Assembly: GCF_035046485.1 (NCBI RefSeq)
Contig: NC_085136.1
Location: forward strand, 154,388,870-154,452,869
DNA: 64,000 nt
Source of the DNA: Aedes albopictus
Lineage: Eukaryota; Arthropoda; Insecta; Diptera; Culicidae
Reading direction: 5' to 3'
Of this stretch, positions 1-9,964 are shown piece by piece (position 1 is the stretch's first letter; every line of letters begins with the position of its first letter). Under the pieces are notes generated by a model that saw nothing but the letters and a program-made list of their open reading frames with translations, had not been told where the DNA came from and did not search any database. The position numbers and the translations under genes are program-made.

Positions 1-797
1 AACTCAAGTAGTAGTATTGTCGTTTGCACACATTAGCAATAGAAGCGGATCATCCACACATCTCTATGTCATAAAACAGGAATAGGGGAACAAAGCCCAA
101 AATGCCAAGATGGGATAAAATGGCCCAACTCATAAAATCATTCCTGAATGGGACTTGATCATTACTATAGGTGAATGGTGTCAAGATATGTTTGCATCGA
201 ACATTCTTCTAGAAGCTAGGCCACCAAACCCACGAAAATTATTTTGATTTCCCAATGAAAACTGGCAACTTCCGGTTTTTCGTGCTTACAATTAAGGTTT
301 TCTGGTGATTTTGTTACCAGCCAAGTGTTTCCAAGGAGATTGAGACACACATGGAGACGCATGGTTGTTGATGTCTACGCTTTCCATGTTAGGGGTCATT
401 CAAATATTACGATCATCGTTTTGCGGAGAGGGGGGTAACACTCCATTTATTGAGTACACGAAAAAAGCGGACAGAGGGAGGAAAAGGAGTCGGAAATGCC
501 CGAAAACTGATGGACGTAATTTTTGAACGTTTTCATGAAGTGGCATCTTACCCCATGGCAGATGATCGTTTTGCACCACTTCCGTTTTACGAATCAGTTT
601 TTGAAATCGCTAAAAATCGATGAAAATGCAATAGTTTAGTGAATAGTTTTGCTGAAGTATCGAGCAAATATTGTCTAGCTGCTGTTACCACTTTGAAAGC
701 CTAACAAATGAGACTAATTATCATTGAAAACGATGAAAGTTTGAAAAATGGCATTTTACCCCACTTGACCCTACTCACACGTGCATCGTTTTGCTGA
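1..797. other. AT-rich flank of MULE, no gene seen
   Basis: No open frame with recognisable content is present here. The string ATCGTTTTGC occurs three times (near 412, 564 and 785), which suggests local duplication or insertion events upstream of the transposase. A transposon-like terminus starts at 394 and is listed separately. An upstream exon of the MULE gene may lie here or outside the window, but I cannot identify one. Confidence 0.5.
394..455 (+). repeat. Solitary GGGGTC-type transposon terminus
   Basis: The sequence begins GGGGTCATTCAAATATTACG just after TTA and is followed by a G-rich tract. It closely resembles the inverted right end of the Zator-like element at 57696-60694 (GGGGTCATTCAAATATGACG, also followed by a G-rich tract). 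I found no matching opposite end within the next kilobase, so this may be a truncated non-autonomous copy. Confidence 0.45.
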
Positions 798-872
798 AAT
801 ACTCAACAGGTTCAAGCATCGCTTAGTCGTAATGCTCAGCGTAAAATTATCCAAAGACGCAGGAGAGGCGAT

Positions 873-1790
873 ATGCCGCAAGACCCGGAAGATATTGGCG
901 ATTGGGATAATATAGACGACCGCTACAAACTAAATCTAAATGGTGAACCGTTTCTGCGACGTGTGCTCAACACCAAAGATGGGCCGGTGCTCATATTTGT
1001 ATCCCATAAACAGCTGCAGCTTTTGTCAAAAGCAGAAGTATGGATTATGGATGGAACGTTTGTGACAGCGCCACGTAGCTTTAAGCAAATTTTTACCATT
1101 CACGGCAGTATCGGTGATGCAAAATCGCGACGATTTATTCCTCTCGTGTGCATGCTGCTGCCCAAGAAAAACGAGCCGACATATACTACGGCGCGCTCCC
1201 AGCTTCTGGAAATCGCTGAGGAGCACAGCCTGGAGTTAGATCCAGAACTAATTTTAACCGATTTTGAACTCGCTGAGATCACCACGGCCAGAGCGTTCTT
1301 TCCAGAAGCAGCATTCCATGGCTGCTTCTTTCACCTTAACCAGAGTCTGTTTCGGAAAATTAAAAAACTCGGGCTGCAGCGTGAATACGGGAGGAATAAA
1401 TCGATAGAACTGTCGTTCAAGCAGGTTGTGGTCTTGGCCTTCTTGCCAGCCAAAGAGGTGCCAACGGCTTTCAAAAAGCTACAGAAACGTTGTCCACCTG
1501 CTTTGAAGGACTTTTTCCGATATTTTGGCGAATTTTATGTAAATGGACCACCAAAGAAGCGAAATAAGCGACCAAAGTTTCCGCCAAGATTGTGGTCGGT
1601 GTACAAAAATGTGTTGCGCCATCTTCCTCGAACCTCCAATTGCATCGAGGGATGGCATACGAAGTGGAACGGACTTCTAAGAGCGGACAACCCATCGTTT
1701 TACACTGTTCTGAAACAGTTCCAACTTGAGGAGCGCAATGGTAACGTTGAGTTTTTACGCGTTTTAAAAGGCGAGTCCGAGTCGAAGTGA
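873..1790 (+). CDS. MULE (Mutator-like) transposase, intact core
   Basis: This is an uninterrupted 305-residue frame with the hallmarks of a MULE-type DDE transposase. The first Asp is in WIMDGTF (about residue 60). The second is in ILTDFELAEITTARAFFP (about 130), followed by the MULE CxxH signature in GCFFHLNQSLFR. The Glu is in TSNCIEGWH (about 260). Such proteins cut and paste Mutator-like elements in the nucleus; animal versions often carry an N-terminal FLYWCH finger, which is not seen here. The frame stays open and basic upstream of this ATG to about 798 (residues like QRRRRGD), and CAACAG at 804-809 could be a splice acceptor, so the true protein probably starts in an earlier exon. It could be a live element, a relic or a domesticated gene. 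The lack of internal stops contrasts with most neighbours. Confidence 0.8.
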   Translation: MPQDPEDIGDWDNIDDRYKLNLNGEPFLRRVLNTKDGPVLIFVSHKQLQLLSKAEVWIMDGTFVTAPRSFKQIFTIHGSIGDAKSRRFIPLVCMLLPKKNEPTYTTARSQLLEIAEEHSLELDPELILTDFELAEITTARAFFPEAAFHGCFFHLNQSLFRKIKKLGLQREYGRNKSIELSFKQVVVLAFLPAKEVPTAFKKLQKRCPPALKDFFRYFGEFYVNGPPKKRNKRPKFPPRLWSVYKNVLRHLPRTSNCIEGWHTKWNGLLRADNPSFYTVLKQFQLEERNGNVEFLRVLKGESESK

Positions 1791-1931
1791 CGAAGAAAGG
1801 ATATAATACGAGATGAGAAGCTTGAAATACTCGTTAAATCCTACAATCGAAGAGCTGACCAAATTGACTACTTGACAGGTATCGCTTTACTTATGATTAA
1901 CACCTAGTTTAAGCTATTTTGTATATTTATC

Positions 1932-1975
1932 AATAAACATTTTGTTTTTATTTGTGCTAAAAATTGAGAATAAAG
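1932..1975 (+). other. Poly(A) signals after MULE ORF
   Basis: AATAAA occurs at 1932-1937 and again at 1969-1974, about 140-180 bases after the transposase stop codon. They are plausible 3' end signals for its transcript. Confidence 0.45.
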
Positions 1976-2001
1976 TATGAAAAGAAATTACGCAATAGGA
2001 T

Positions 2002-2112
2002 TTTCGGGGTAATGACCCATTCGGGGTAATGGCATTCGAGGTAGTGACCCATTCGGGGTAGTGGCTTTCGGGGTAGTGGCGTTCGGGGTAATGACGTTTG
2101 GGGTAATGGGGT
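2002..2112. repeat. Minisatellite, unit about TTCGGGGTARTGR
   Basis: About eight to nine imperfect head-to-tail copies of a 12-16 base unit built on TTCGGGGTAATGG, with A/G alternation at one position and occasional CCCA insertions. It lies between the MULE gene and an RTE fragment, so it may be the subterminal repeat of the MULE element. The open frames across it are compositional. Confidence 0.8.
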
Positions 2113-2121
2113 GGAGCCGTG

Positions 2122-2270
2122 AGACCGATTGAGGAGTCCTTCGTCGGCGAATATCAGGCGGGTTTTCGTAAGGGCCGATCAACGACGGACCAAATGTTCA
2201 CCCTGCGGCAGATTCTCGATCAATTTCGGGCCATGGAAGAGGCGTTCATACCGTCCGATCACGGACACTA
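2122..2270 (+). mobile_element. RTE-type reverse transcriptase fragment
   Basis: The translation shows the RT block SFVGEYQAGFRKGRSTTDQM followed by FTLRQILDQFR. It corresponds to YQAGFIDGRSTTDQIFTVRQ in the long RTE ORF at 7490-9964. It is a short isolated remnant with no intact flanks, and its right end fades into unrelated sequence. Confidence 0.75.
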
Positions 2271-2363
2271 GGTTAACAACAGAAGGGCCTACTCCTTCCT
2301 CTGAAGGTGTGCCAGCAGCAGAGGATTACACTCCGGTGGAGGAAAGGAAAAATAATCCTGATA

Positions 2364-2857
2364 GGGTATGTGTGCCATCAATAATCTCACGCTACCATTA
2401 TCATCCTATTCGAAAACAAGCGATTACTGCACCGATTGATTCCATTCTTTTTGTTTTCATGGGTGCTCACTTCTAACAAAAAATACAAAAATAATAAACA
2501 AAACAAACAGTGTTTCAATCCTTTGTTTTTCGAGCAAAGTGTTCTAAGGCTGGTTTTGTAATCTTCCAGAATTACCATTTTCTGACAACTTCAAGCAATA
2601 CCAGTTTATATTCCAACTTACCGCCCAGAGTAGAATAATATAGGGTATTGGTTCCCTTATTAAGCATGTGGCTCCCATTTTCATCCTACGAAAAGCAAAG
2701 GAATGAAGCACTGTTTGTTTTGTTTCTTATTTTTGTATTTTTTGTTAGGAGTGAGCACGCATGAAAACAAAAAGAACGGAATCAATCGGTGCCGTGATCG
2801 CTTGTTTTCGATTAGGATGAAATTGGGAGCGTGAGATTACTGATGGAACACAAACCC
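2364..2857. mobile_element. 494-bp palindromic MITE, TA flanks
   Basis: The left end GGGTATGTGTGCCATCAATA and the inverted right end GGGTTTGTGTTCCATCAGTA start arms of about 150 bases that match inversely (for example AATCTCACGCT and the poly-A/CAAACAGTG stretch). TA lies directly outside both ends (2362-2363 and 2858-2859), as expected for a Tc1/mariner-type duplication. No transposase is encoded. A decayed partial copy is at 33385-33475. Confidence 0.75.
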
Positions 2858-2869
2858 TATTGAAATTAA

Positions 2870-3710
2870 TTTCGATTTTCAGACACCAGCAATTTCGACA
2901 GAATTCAATAAAAGCATTATAAATATTTCATATTATTTTATGAATTCTTTCTCTCGCAACACGGCGCGGCAGCACCGAAGTTACCGATCAACCTTCTTCT
3001 CCAAGCATCCAAAACGTGTCCCCAATCAGACACCTCCATTATTCGAGCCGGGTGCGAACGACCCGCACACACTTTGAAGAGGGTGTACCCATGATATTGG
3101 TACGTACGTAACTTATACCTACATGTAGCGCTAGATATGCATGTCGCCTGATGTTGGCTCAGGCTGCTGTTGGCTGAGAGTTGAGTCGGGTTCGTGACCG
3201 TGTGATGCAAAGCACGCCGCGCGCACACGGTAGCAGTTTTGAATAAATTAAAGCGAAACTTTGATTACCTCGTGCCGTGCATCACCTCCCCCCCCCCCCT
3301 GCGCACCAGTCAGTGTTGGGTTGGGGAGCTCCTTTCGGCATGATTGGTCTGTTCCTCTCTGGACCATTCCCAACCAGCAACCAAGCCTGGTTGATGTGCG
3401 GCACTTGGGATTAATGCTGAAGGAGAAGTCCCGTCTAGAGCTGGCGACGGACGTGGATGGTGGTGAACCTAAATTGAACGAACAGCACCTTGGTCGCCGC
3501 TTTGGCGGTCGCTGGCAATAATTTACCGTAAGAAGGAGTGAAATTTATCACATTTCACGTATTTTGGTGTATTCTTGTTCTTAGTTTCATTCTTCAATCA
3601 AAAATGCATCTTCAAAGTGCACGGAAGAAGTCCGCAAAGATGTCTAGTTAATGCTCCATTTTGATAACTTCCATTTTCTAACTTCTATAAATGTAACATT
3701 TGGAACTTAA
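2870..3710. other. Unassigned sequence with poly-C tract
   Basis: No recognisable gene. The part from 2940 to 3530 is GC-richer than its surroundings and has short open frames on both strands that I cannot relate to any family. A C10 tract lies near 3290. Confidence 0.4.
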
Positions 3711-3719
3711 GGTGAGGTT

Positions 3720-5250
3720 GAGGAAGATTGAGTCCACTGAACCCTCTCGAACTCCCTTGAAATGCCTTGCAACCACATCTGAACCTTCCAAAAACTTATC
3801 TGAATCTCTAAAGCCCCTCTGAGACTCTCGGGAACTTCTCTCAAATTGAATCCCATTGAAACCCCTCTAAGATCCTCGTGGACAGAAGCCCCCTAAACCC
3901 TCTGCAACCCTTCTCAAACCCACATTACATCCCCCGTGAACTTTTTTTTTTGTCTGTATTAACGAGATTTTTAACCCTAGGCTAGTTCATCTCGGGACCA
4001 AAGCTTTACTTCCCTTCCGAAGGAAGAACCCACATTTTGTGAGAATGTCGGGAGTGGGATTCGATCCCCCTAAGATCTCTGAGAACTTTTGAGCACTCCT
4101 GAAACTACCGGAAGTACCGTGATTTCGGGTGAAATTGATCACTTTTCACAGTTTTTGGCTTCTAATTTTTGAGTTGTTATCAATATGGTCAAACTCAATG
4201 CTTTAAAACAAGTACTACCACTTTTTCTGCAACTCATTTTATTGCAATAAATATCATTTAAAATAAAAAATCAGAAATTTTAGTTTCGGGGTGAAATTGA
4301 TCAGTCAGTGAAATGTCTTTGTAAGTTCTGAAAATACATCTTCCATATGAATTAACCACCCCAGAATGCGAAAAGCTTTGTAAAACTTTTACAGGTTTAG
4401 TAAATTCTTAATCATTTAAATTTTAAGTTTAACAAACCTAAAGCAAACGCCTAAAAGTATGCAATTTTCATACTAAACAAGTCATTACTTAAGAAAAAGT
4501 GCAATTGTATGCATAAATTTCGATATTTATAGAACTTTTGATGACGAAATCGGGTTTTGCGAACACTTGGCAGCTATAAACATTCATTCGAATATTTATC
4601 CCATGTGCGATACAGCTACGGTAACAAAAGTTTGAAAGTGTCTTTCAAATTCGCCAAACACGCAGTTTCGGAAAATATTAAATTTAATACAGAAATATGT
4701 GACTAATTAGCTGTAAAACATGTAAACTCATCATGCAATAACCCTTGAGCTAGATGATGGTCATTATCTACAAATTGTTTTGAGTTCCTTTCTGAAACCC
4801 TTCTATGACCTCCGGGTACTGCTTTTAAACCCCAGAAAACACCCCCTGAAGCTCCCTAGAGTCCCTCTGAGGGCCTTTGAAATCAACCGACACGCTTTGA
4901 AACTTATCTTAAGACCCACTAAGTTCCTCGTAAGTTGCTCATAAACTCTCCAGGAGTTCCTTCAAATCTTCTGAAAACTACTTAAACACCTTGAAACCTC
5001 TCTGAAACCCTCAGAGAGACCTGCGAGTTTTTTTATATAGTCTCTTATAGTGAAAATCGTTACATCCCCTCAAATCCCATGAAATGCCATGATATCCCTC
5101 TAAAATCCTTTTGAGACCCCTAGAAACTTATATGAACCCCTAGGGAGTCTTATTGAAACCACAGGGGGCACCCCTTAGACCCACAGGATTCCTCTAAAAC
5201 CCCTTGATATAACACTCCTGAAGCCTCCTGAAAGCCCTCGAAGAGTCCGA
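3720..5250. repeat. Degenerate CCCTGAAA-like tandem repeats, two blocks
   Basis: Blocks at about 3720-3930 and 4780-5250 are built from very degenerate 10-15 base units of the form AACCCCTCTGAAACC. Between them lie a SINE fragment (3942-4069) and AT-rich DNA that contains the phrase GGTGAAATTGATCA twice (near 4130 and 4293). A similar block is at 42905-43110. I see no gene. Confidence 0.6.
3942..4069 (-). mobile_element. Feilai-like tRNA-derived SINE, truncated
   Basis: Read on the minus strand this ends in poly(A) (T10 at 3942-3951). It has the body motif GAACTAGCCTAGGGTTAAAA and a tRNA B-box-like GGATCGAATCCC, and it lacks the A-box head. The same sequence occurs in fuller form at 35859-36042. 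The name is based on my memory of the Aedes Feilai SINE. Confidence 0.75.
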
Positions 5251-5259
5251 TAAGCTTAT

Positions 5260-6350
5260 TTTTCAAAATTTAAAATATTACCCATTGTCCTAAGTGTTTT
5301 ACACGTAAGATGTAACACTGCACATTTATCAATTTCAACCTGAATAATTTCGCTCATATCTACGGTACCGCCTCACGCGACAGAACAACCAAAGGGCGAA
5401 ACTTTTTCGTGCATGTGTGTATATTCGGGTTCTTAGCATCACTACTAGCTCCTCCACTCCACAGCGTGGTGAGTTTTCGTTGGTTCATAAAATCAGATTA
5501 AAGCTATCTCCCGTGTGGCTGATGCGAGCTAATAAAGCTCTAATCCTGGAGTCAATAAGCGCACCAATGTGCTACTGTTTTGAGGATGGTCGGATACGGT
5601 TCGGATGCGGAGAATATATCCGTTGCAACAGATAACCACCACCGTCCAGCAGGTTCTCACTTCTCACCGCTCGAGTCCGGTACCACCCATGTGTTGATTG
5701 TTAAGATACATAGTTGAAGAATTAGTGGGATCAATAAATTGTTGGATTCCTTTAGAAGTTATGGTAGGAACTTGCTTATGCATATTAGAATGTCTGGCGG
5801 ATGCAATGATCTGTTATGATATGAGGCAATATTTCTAAGGTTAAACGTTTGATAGGAGTTTCGAGACCATTTATTCTAATACAAATGCATATTTAAAACG
5901 GGTATCTACCGAAAATGCAGATATCTAGGAAATTGTATGTTTCAGTAACATTGTTATTGAGATAAGAATGTGATGTACTGACAAGGTGCCAAAAATAACT
6001 ATTCGATTTATCGCGTAATACCCGCAAAAATATGTTATGCCATGTCATTATCATCGCAATTCTATGAAAAGAAAGTATAGGCGATTTTTGTCGGGCAGGT
6101 ATATACATAAGCCATATAGTGGAAGTCTATTTTGTTTATGTTGGCATCTTGGATTTGGATTATCATTTAAACACATTTCCGGCTTCTCTGACAGCCTCAC
6201 CACTCCCTTTGGCATCTAAGGTCGAGACAAGGTTGACACCAAGCCTGCTTTCCACTGCATGTCAAGTATCTGAACCAATACCCCGTGCATCTAAATTTGA
6301 TCTCTTGAAGGTGAGAGCATATCAGCTAGCACACAGAAGGACATACTGAT
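5260..6350. other. Gene-free stretch
   Basis: AT-rich sequence with only short open frames on both strands and no recognisable motif. TACGGTA at about 5363 may mirror TACCGTG at about 4118, which would make 4118-5368 a decayed inverted-repeat element, but the match is weak. Confidence 0.35.
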
Positions 6351-6354
6351 ACCG

Positions 6355-6520
6355 GTATGACCACGGACCCATATCGCAACGGCAATTAGGTTGCGGGTGT
6401 GTCCAAAAAAATGGCGGCGGTATGGATGATGGGTAAATATCCCGTCCAGAGGTTGTTGGTGTATACTACCTACGAGGGCGCCGAAGTAAACGGAGGATTG
6501 GAGCAGCACGGATAGTGCGA
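6355..6520 (+). mobile_element. R1-type endonuclease-region fragment
   Basis: This stretch closely matches the R1 relic at about 13865-14020: both run through ACGGACCCAT/GACCCATACC, AAAATGGCGGCG, a GGGTAAATA or GGGCAAATA phrase ending CCCGTCCAG, and TGGTGTAT. It is an isolated, frame-damaged scrap lying just before the 5' region of the RTE element. Confidence 0.6.
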
Positions 6521-7019
6521 GGCCTGACGAAACCCCCCCCCTGCTTGCAAGTCACCCAGAAAATGGCCCTGTTGTGACTTCGTAAGTAGATGGACGATGC
6601 CAAGCAGATTCACGTGCGACTCGTGAGGACTGCAGCACGGTAAAGGCTGGGTATGCTGCGCAATTCAGATCCCATTGTGATCCACTATCCTCTGCCCAGC
6701 AACTCCTATCCCTACCTCCACGCGGTACCGGCCAGAAACTACGAGCAACCTTAGGGAAGATCGGGTAACCAACCCCGGTGGGAACTTTGGTCGTAGGCTG
6801 ACAGGGAAAGGGGGGTTTGCTTCGGTAAACCTGAGCGTCTGTTCTCCAGGAGGAGCGGCTCACAACAGCGTCTGATCCCCATGTTAGGGGCGGCTGATCT
6901 ACGTCCGAGTGCCAGGGAAGGACTCTAAGCTCAACTGTGCACTATGGTCCTCCGGAAAGTAGGGGGTTGGTGTCAGGCCCTACGACCCAGCCGTAAAAAA
7001 CCATTGTAACGGAAAATCA

Positions 7020-7489
7020 GCAACAGAATAATACGAACCGAGACCAACGGCAACGACCCCAGCGAACAAAAAGGACTTGCGATTGGAAACTCGGTACGTG
7101 GAACTGCCGATCTCTCAACTTCATTGGGAGCACCCGCATACTCGCCGATCTACTGAAGGACCGCGGGTTCGGCATCGTAGCGCTGCAGGAGGTGTGTTGG
7201 ACAGGATCCATGGTGCGAACGTTTAGAGGTAATCATATCATCTACCAGAGCTGCGGCAACACACGCGAGCTGGGAACAGCTTTCATCGTGATGGGTGATA
7301 TACAGAGGCGCGTTTAGGTTGGTGGCCGATCGACGAAAGAATGTGCAGGTTGAGGATCAAGGGCCGATTTTTCAACTTCAGCATAATAAACGTGCACAGC
7401 CCACACTCCGGAAGTACTGATGATGACAAGGACGCATTTTACGCGCAGCTCGCTGCCCAAGCCACGACGTCAAGACCATCATAGGAGAT
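7020..7489 (+). pseudogene. RTE ORF, endonuclease N-terminus, frameshifted
   Basis: The frame read from about 7020 contains CDWKLGTWNCRSLN and IVALQEV, the start of an AP-type endonuclease (the Asn and Glu are catalytic in this family). The frame is lost near 7315, where one base is missing relative to the second copy (19095-19110), and again near 7451, where 16 bases present in the second copy are absent. These breaks separate the N-terminus from the long downstream ORF, so this copy cannot make an intact endonuclease. Confidence 0.8.
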
Positions 7490-9964
7490 TTGAACGCTCA
7501 GGTAGGCCAGGAGGAGGAATTCAGATCGACGATTGGTAAGTTCAGCGCCCACCAGCAAACGAACGAAAACGGCCTACGACTCATTGATTTCGCCGCCTCC
7601 AAAAATATGGCCATACGTAGCACCTTTTTCGAACACAGCCTCCCTTATCGTTACACCTGGAGATCACCACAGCAGACAGAATCTCAAATCGACCACGTTC
7701 TGATTGACGGACGGCACTTCTCCGACATTATCGACGTCAGGACCTATCGTGGCGCCAACATCGACTCCGACCACTATCTGGTGATGGTCAAACTGCGCCC
7801 AAAACTCTCCGTCATCAGCAATGTACGGTACCGGCGACCGCCACGGTACAACCTAGAGCGACTGAAGCAACCGGATGTCGCCTCAGCATACGCGCAGAAT
7901 CTCGAAGCCGCGTTGCCAGACGAGGGCGAGCTCGATGAGGCCCCTCTAGAGGACTGCTGGAGTACAGTGAAAGCAGCCATCAACGACGCAGCCGAGAGCA
8001 TCATCGGGTACGTGGAACGGAATCGACGGAACGAATGGTTCGACGAAGAGTGCAGAACGGTTTTGGAGGAGAAGAACGCAGCGAGGGCGGTAATGCTGCA
8101 ACAAGGGACTCGTCAGAACGTGGAACGTTACAAACAGAAGCGGAAACAGCAGACCCGCCTCTTTCGGGAGAAAAAGCGCCGCCTGGAAGAAGCGGAGTGT
8201 GAAGAAATGGAACTGCTGTGCCGTTCCCAAGAAACACGGAAGTTCTATCAGAAGCTCAACGCATCCCGCAACGGCTTCGTGCCGCGAGCCGAAATATGCA
8301 GGGATAAAGACGGAGGCCTCTTGACGGACGGACGTGAGGTGATCGAAAGGGGGATGCAGCACTTCGATCAGCACCTGAACGGCGTGGAGAACGTAGGCAC
8401 GGGAGCCCACGGCAACGGATGGAACGACGACGCCAGTGCAGCGGAGGACGGAAATGAACCAACTCCCACGCTGAGAGAAGTTAAGGATGCCATTCACCAG
8501 CTCAAAACCAACAAAGCAGCTGGTAAGGATGGTATCGCAGCTGAACTCATCAAGATGGGCCCAGAAAAGTTGGCCACCTGTCTGCATCGGCTGATAGTCA
8601 GGATCTGGGAAACCGAACAGCTACCGGAGGAGTGGAAGGAAGGGGTAATCTGCCCCATTCACAAGAAAGGCGACCATTTGGAATGTGAGAACTTCAGGGC
8701 GATCACTATTTTGAATGCTGCCTACAAAGTGCTATCCCAGATCATCTTCCGTCGTCTGTCACCTAAAACAAATGAGTTCGTGGGAAGTTATCAAGCCGGC
8801 TTCATCGACGGCCGGTCGACAACGGACCAGATCTTTACCGTACGGCAAATCCTCCAGAAATGCCGTGAATACCAGGTCCCAACGCACCACCTGTTCATCG
8901 ACTTCAAAGCGGCATACGATAGTATCGACCGCGCAGAGCTATGGAGAATCATGGACGAAAACGGCTTTCCTGTGAAGCTGACTAGACTGATTAAAGCAAC
9001 GATTGACGGTGTGCAAAACTGCGTAAGGGTTTCGGGTGAACTATCCAGTTCATTCGTTTCTCGCCGGGGACTGCGACAAAGTGACGGACTCTCATGTCTA
9101 CTCTTCAACATCGCGCTGGAAGGTGTGATGCGACGAGCCGGGCTCAACAGTCGGGGAACGATTTTCACAAAATCCGGTGTGTGCTTCGCGGACGACATGG
9201 ACATTATCGCTAGAACATTTGGAACGGTGGCAGAACTGTACACCCGCCTTAAACGCGAAGCAGCAAAGGTCGGACTGGTGGTGAATGCCTCAAAAACAAA
9301 GTACATGCTGGTAGGCAGAACCGAAAACGACCGGATCCGTCTGGGTAGTAATGTTACGATAGACGGGGATACTTTCGAGGTGGTGGAGGAATTCGTCTAC
9401 CTCGGATCCTTACTGACGGCTGACAACAACGTGAGCCGAGAAATTCGGAGGCGCATCATCAGCGGAAGTCGGGCCTACTACGGGCTCCAGAAGAAACTGC
9501 GGTCGAAAAAGATTCACCCACGCACCATGTACAAAACGCTAATAAGACCGGTGATCCTCTATGGGCACGAGACATGGACCATGCTCGAGGAGGACCTACA
9601 AGCACTCGGAGTTTTCGAGCGACGAGTGCTAAGAACGATCTTCGGTGGTGTGCAGGAAAACGGTGTGTGGCGGAGAAGGATGAACCATGAGCTCGCTGCA
9701 CTTTACGGCGAACCCAACATCCAGAAGGTGGCCAAAGCCGGAAGGATACGTTGGGCAGGGCATGTTGCAAGAATGCCGGACAACAACCCTGCAAATCTGG
9801 TGTTTGCAACGGATCCAGTTGGCACAAGAAGGCTTGGAGCGCAGAGAGCACGATGGGCGGACCAGGTGGAGCGTGACTTGGCGAGCATTGGGCGCGACCG
9901 AGGATGGAGAGCGGCAGCCACAAACCGAGTATTGAGCGATTCCAAGCAACAGCATCAAAATTAA
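7490..9964 (+). CDS. RTE ORF: endonuclease C-part and reverse transcriptase
   Basis: An 824-residue open frame. Endonuclease motifs QIDHVLIDG (about 66) and DSDHYLV (about 92) come first, then a charged coiled linker (180-260). The reverse transcriptase follows with NKAAGKDGIAAELI, HHLFIDFKAAYDSID (about 468) and the catalytic FADDMDII (about 565). A C-terminal YGLQKKLRSKK and IRWAGHVARM region is typical of RTE/BovB-like proteins. The start given is only the first Met after the broken N-terminus. True RTE coding ends at 9933; the last ten codons belong to the inserted foldback element, and the native C-terminus resumes at 12685. The RT core has no stops and keeps both Asp of the active site. 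Confidence 0.9.
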   Translation: MNAQVGQEEEFRSTIGKFSAHQQTNENGLRLIDFAASKNMAIRSTFFEHSLPYRYTWRSPQQTESQIDHVLIDGRHFSDIIDVRTYRGANIDSDHYLVMVKLRPKLSVISNVRYRRPPRYNLERLKQPDVASAYAQNLEAALPDEGELDEAPLEDCWSTVKAAINDAAESIIGYVERNRRNEWFDEECRTVLEEKNAARAVMLQQGTRQNVERYKQKRKQQTRLFREKKRRLEEAECEEMELLCRSQETRKFYQKLNASRNGFVPRAEICRDKDGGLLTDGREVIERGMQHFDQHLNGVENVGTGAHGNGWNDDASAAEDGNEPTPTLREVKDAIHQLKTNKAAGKDGIAAELIKMGPEKLATCLHRLIVRIWETEQLPEEWKEGVICPIHKKGDHLECENFRAITILNAAYKVLSQIIFRRLSPKTNEFVGSYQAGFIDGRSTTDQIFTVRQILQKCREYQVPTHHLFIDFKAAYDSIDRAELWRIMDENGFPVKLTRLIKATIDGVQNCVRVSGELSSSFVSRRGLRQSDGLSCLLFNIALEGVMRRAGLNSRGTIFTKSGVCFADDMDIIARTFGTVAELYTRLKREAAKVGLVVNASKTKYMLVGRTENDRIRLGSNVTIDGDTFEVVEEFVYLGSLLTADNNVSREIRRRIISGSRAYYGLQKKLRSKKIHPRTMYKTLIRPVILYGHETWTMLEEDLQALGVFERRVLRTIFGGVQENGVWRRRMNHELAALYGEPNIQKVAKAGRIRWAGHVARMPDNNPANLVFATDPVGTRRLGAQRARWADQVERDLASIGRDRGWRAAATNRVLSDSKQQHQN

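Noticed and set aside
2002..2112. Array that could look like a CRISPR
   Set aside because: The units are contiguous without unique spacers of constant length, and the context is eukaryotic.
7946..8587. 213-residue antisense frame inside the RTE ORF
   Set aside because: It is the shadow of a strongly coding, GC-richer plus strand and has no domain of its own. The same applies to the other minus-strand frames between 7774 and 10010.
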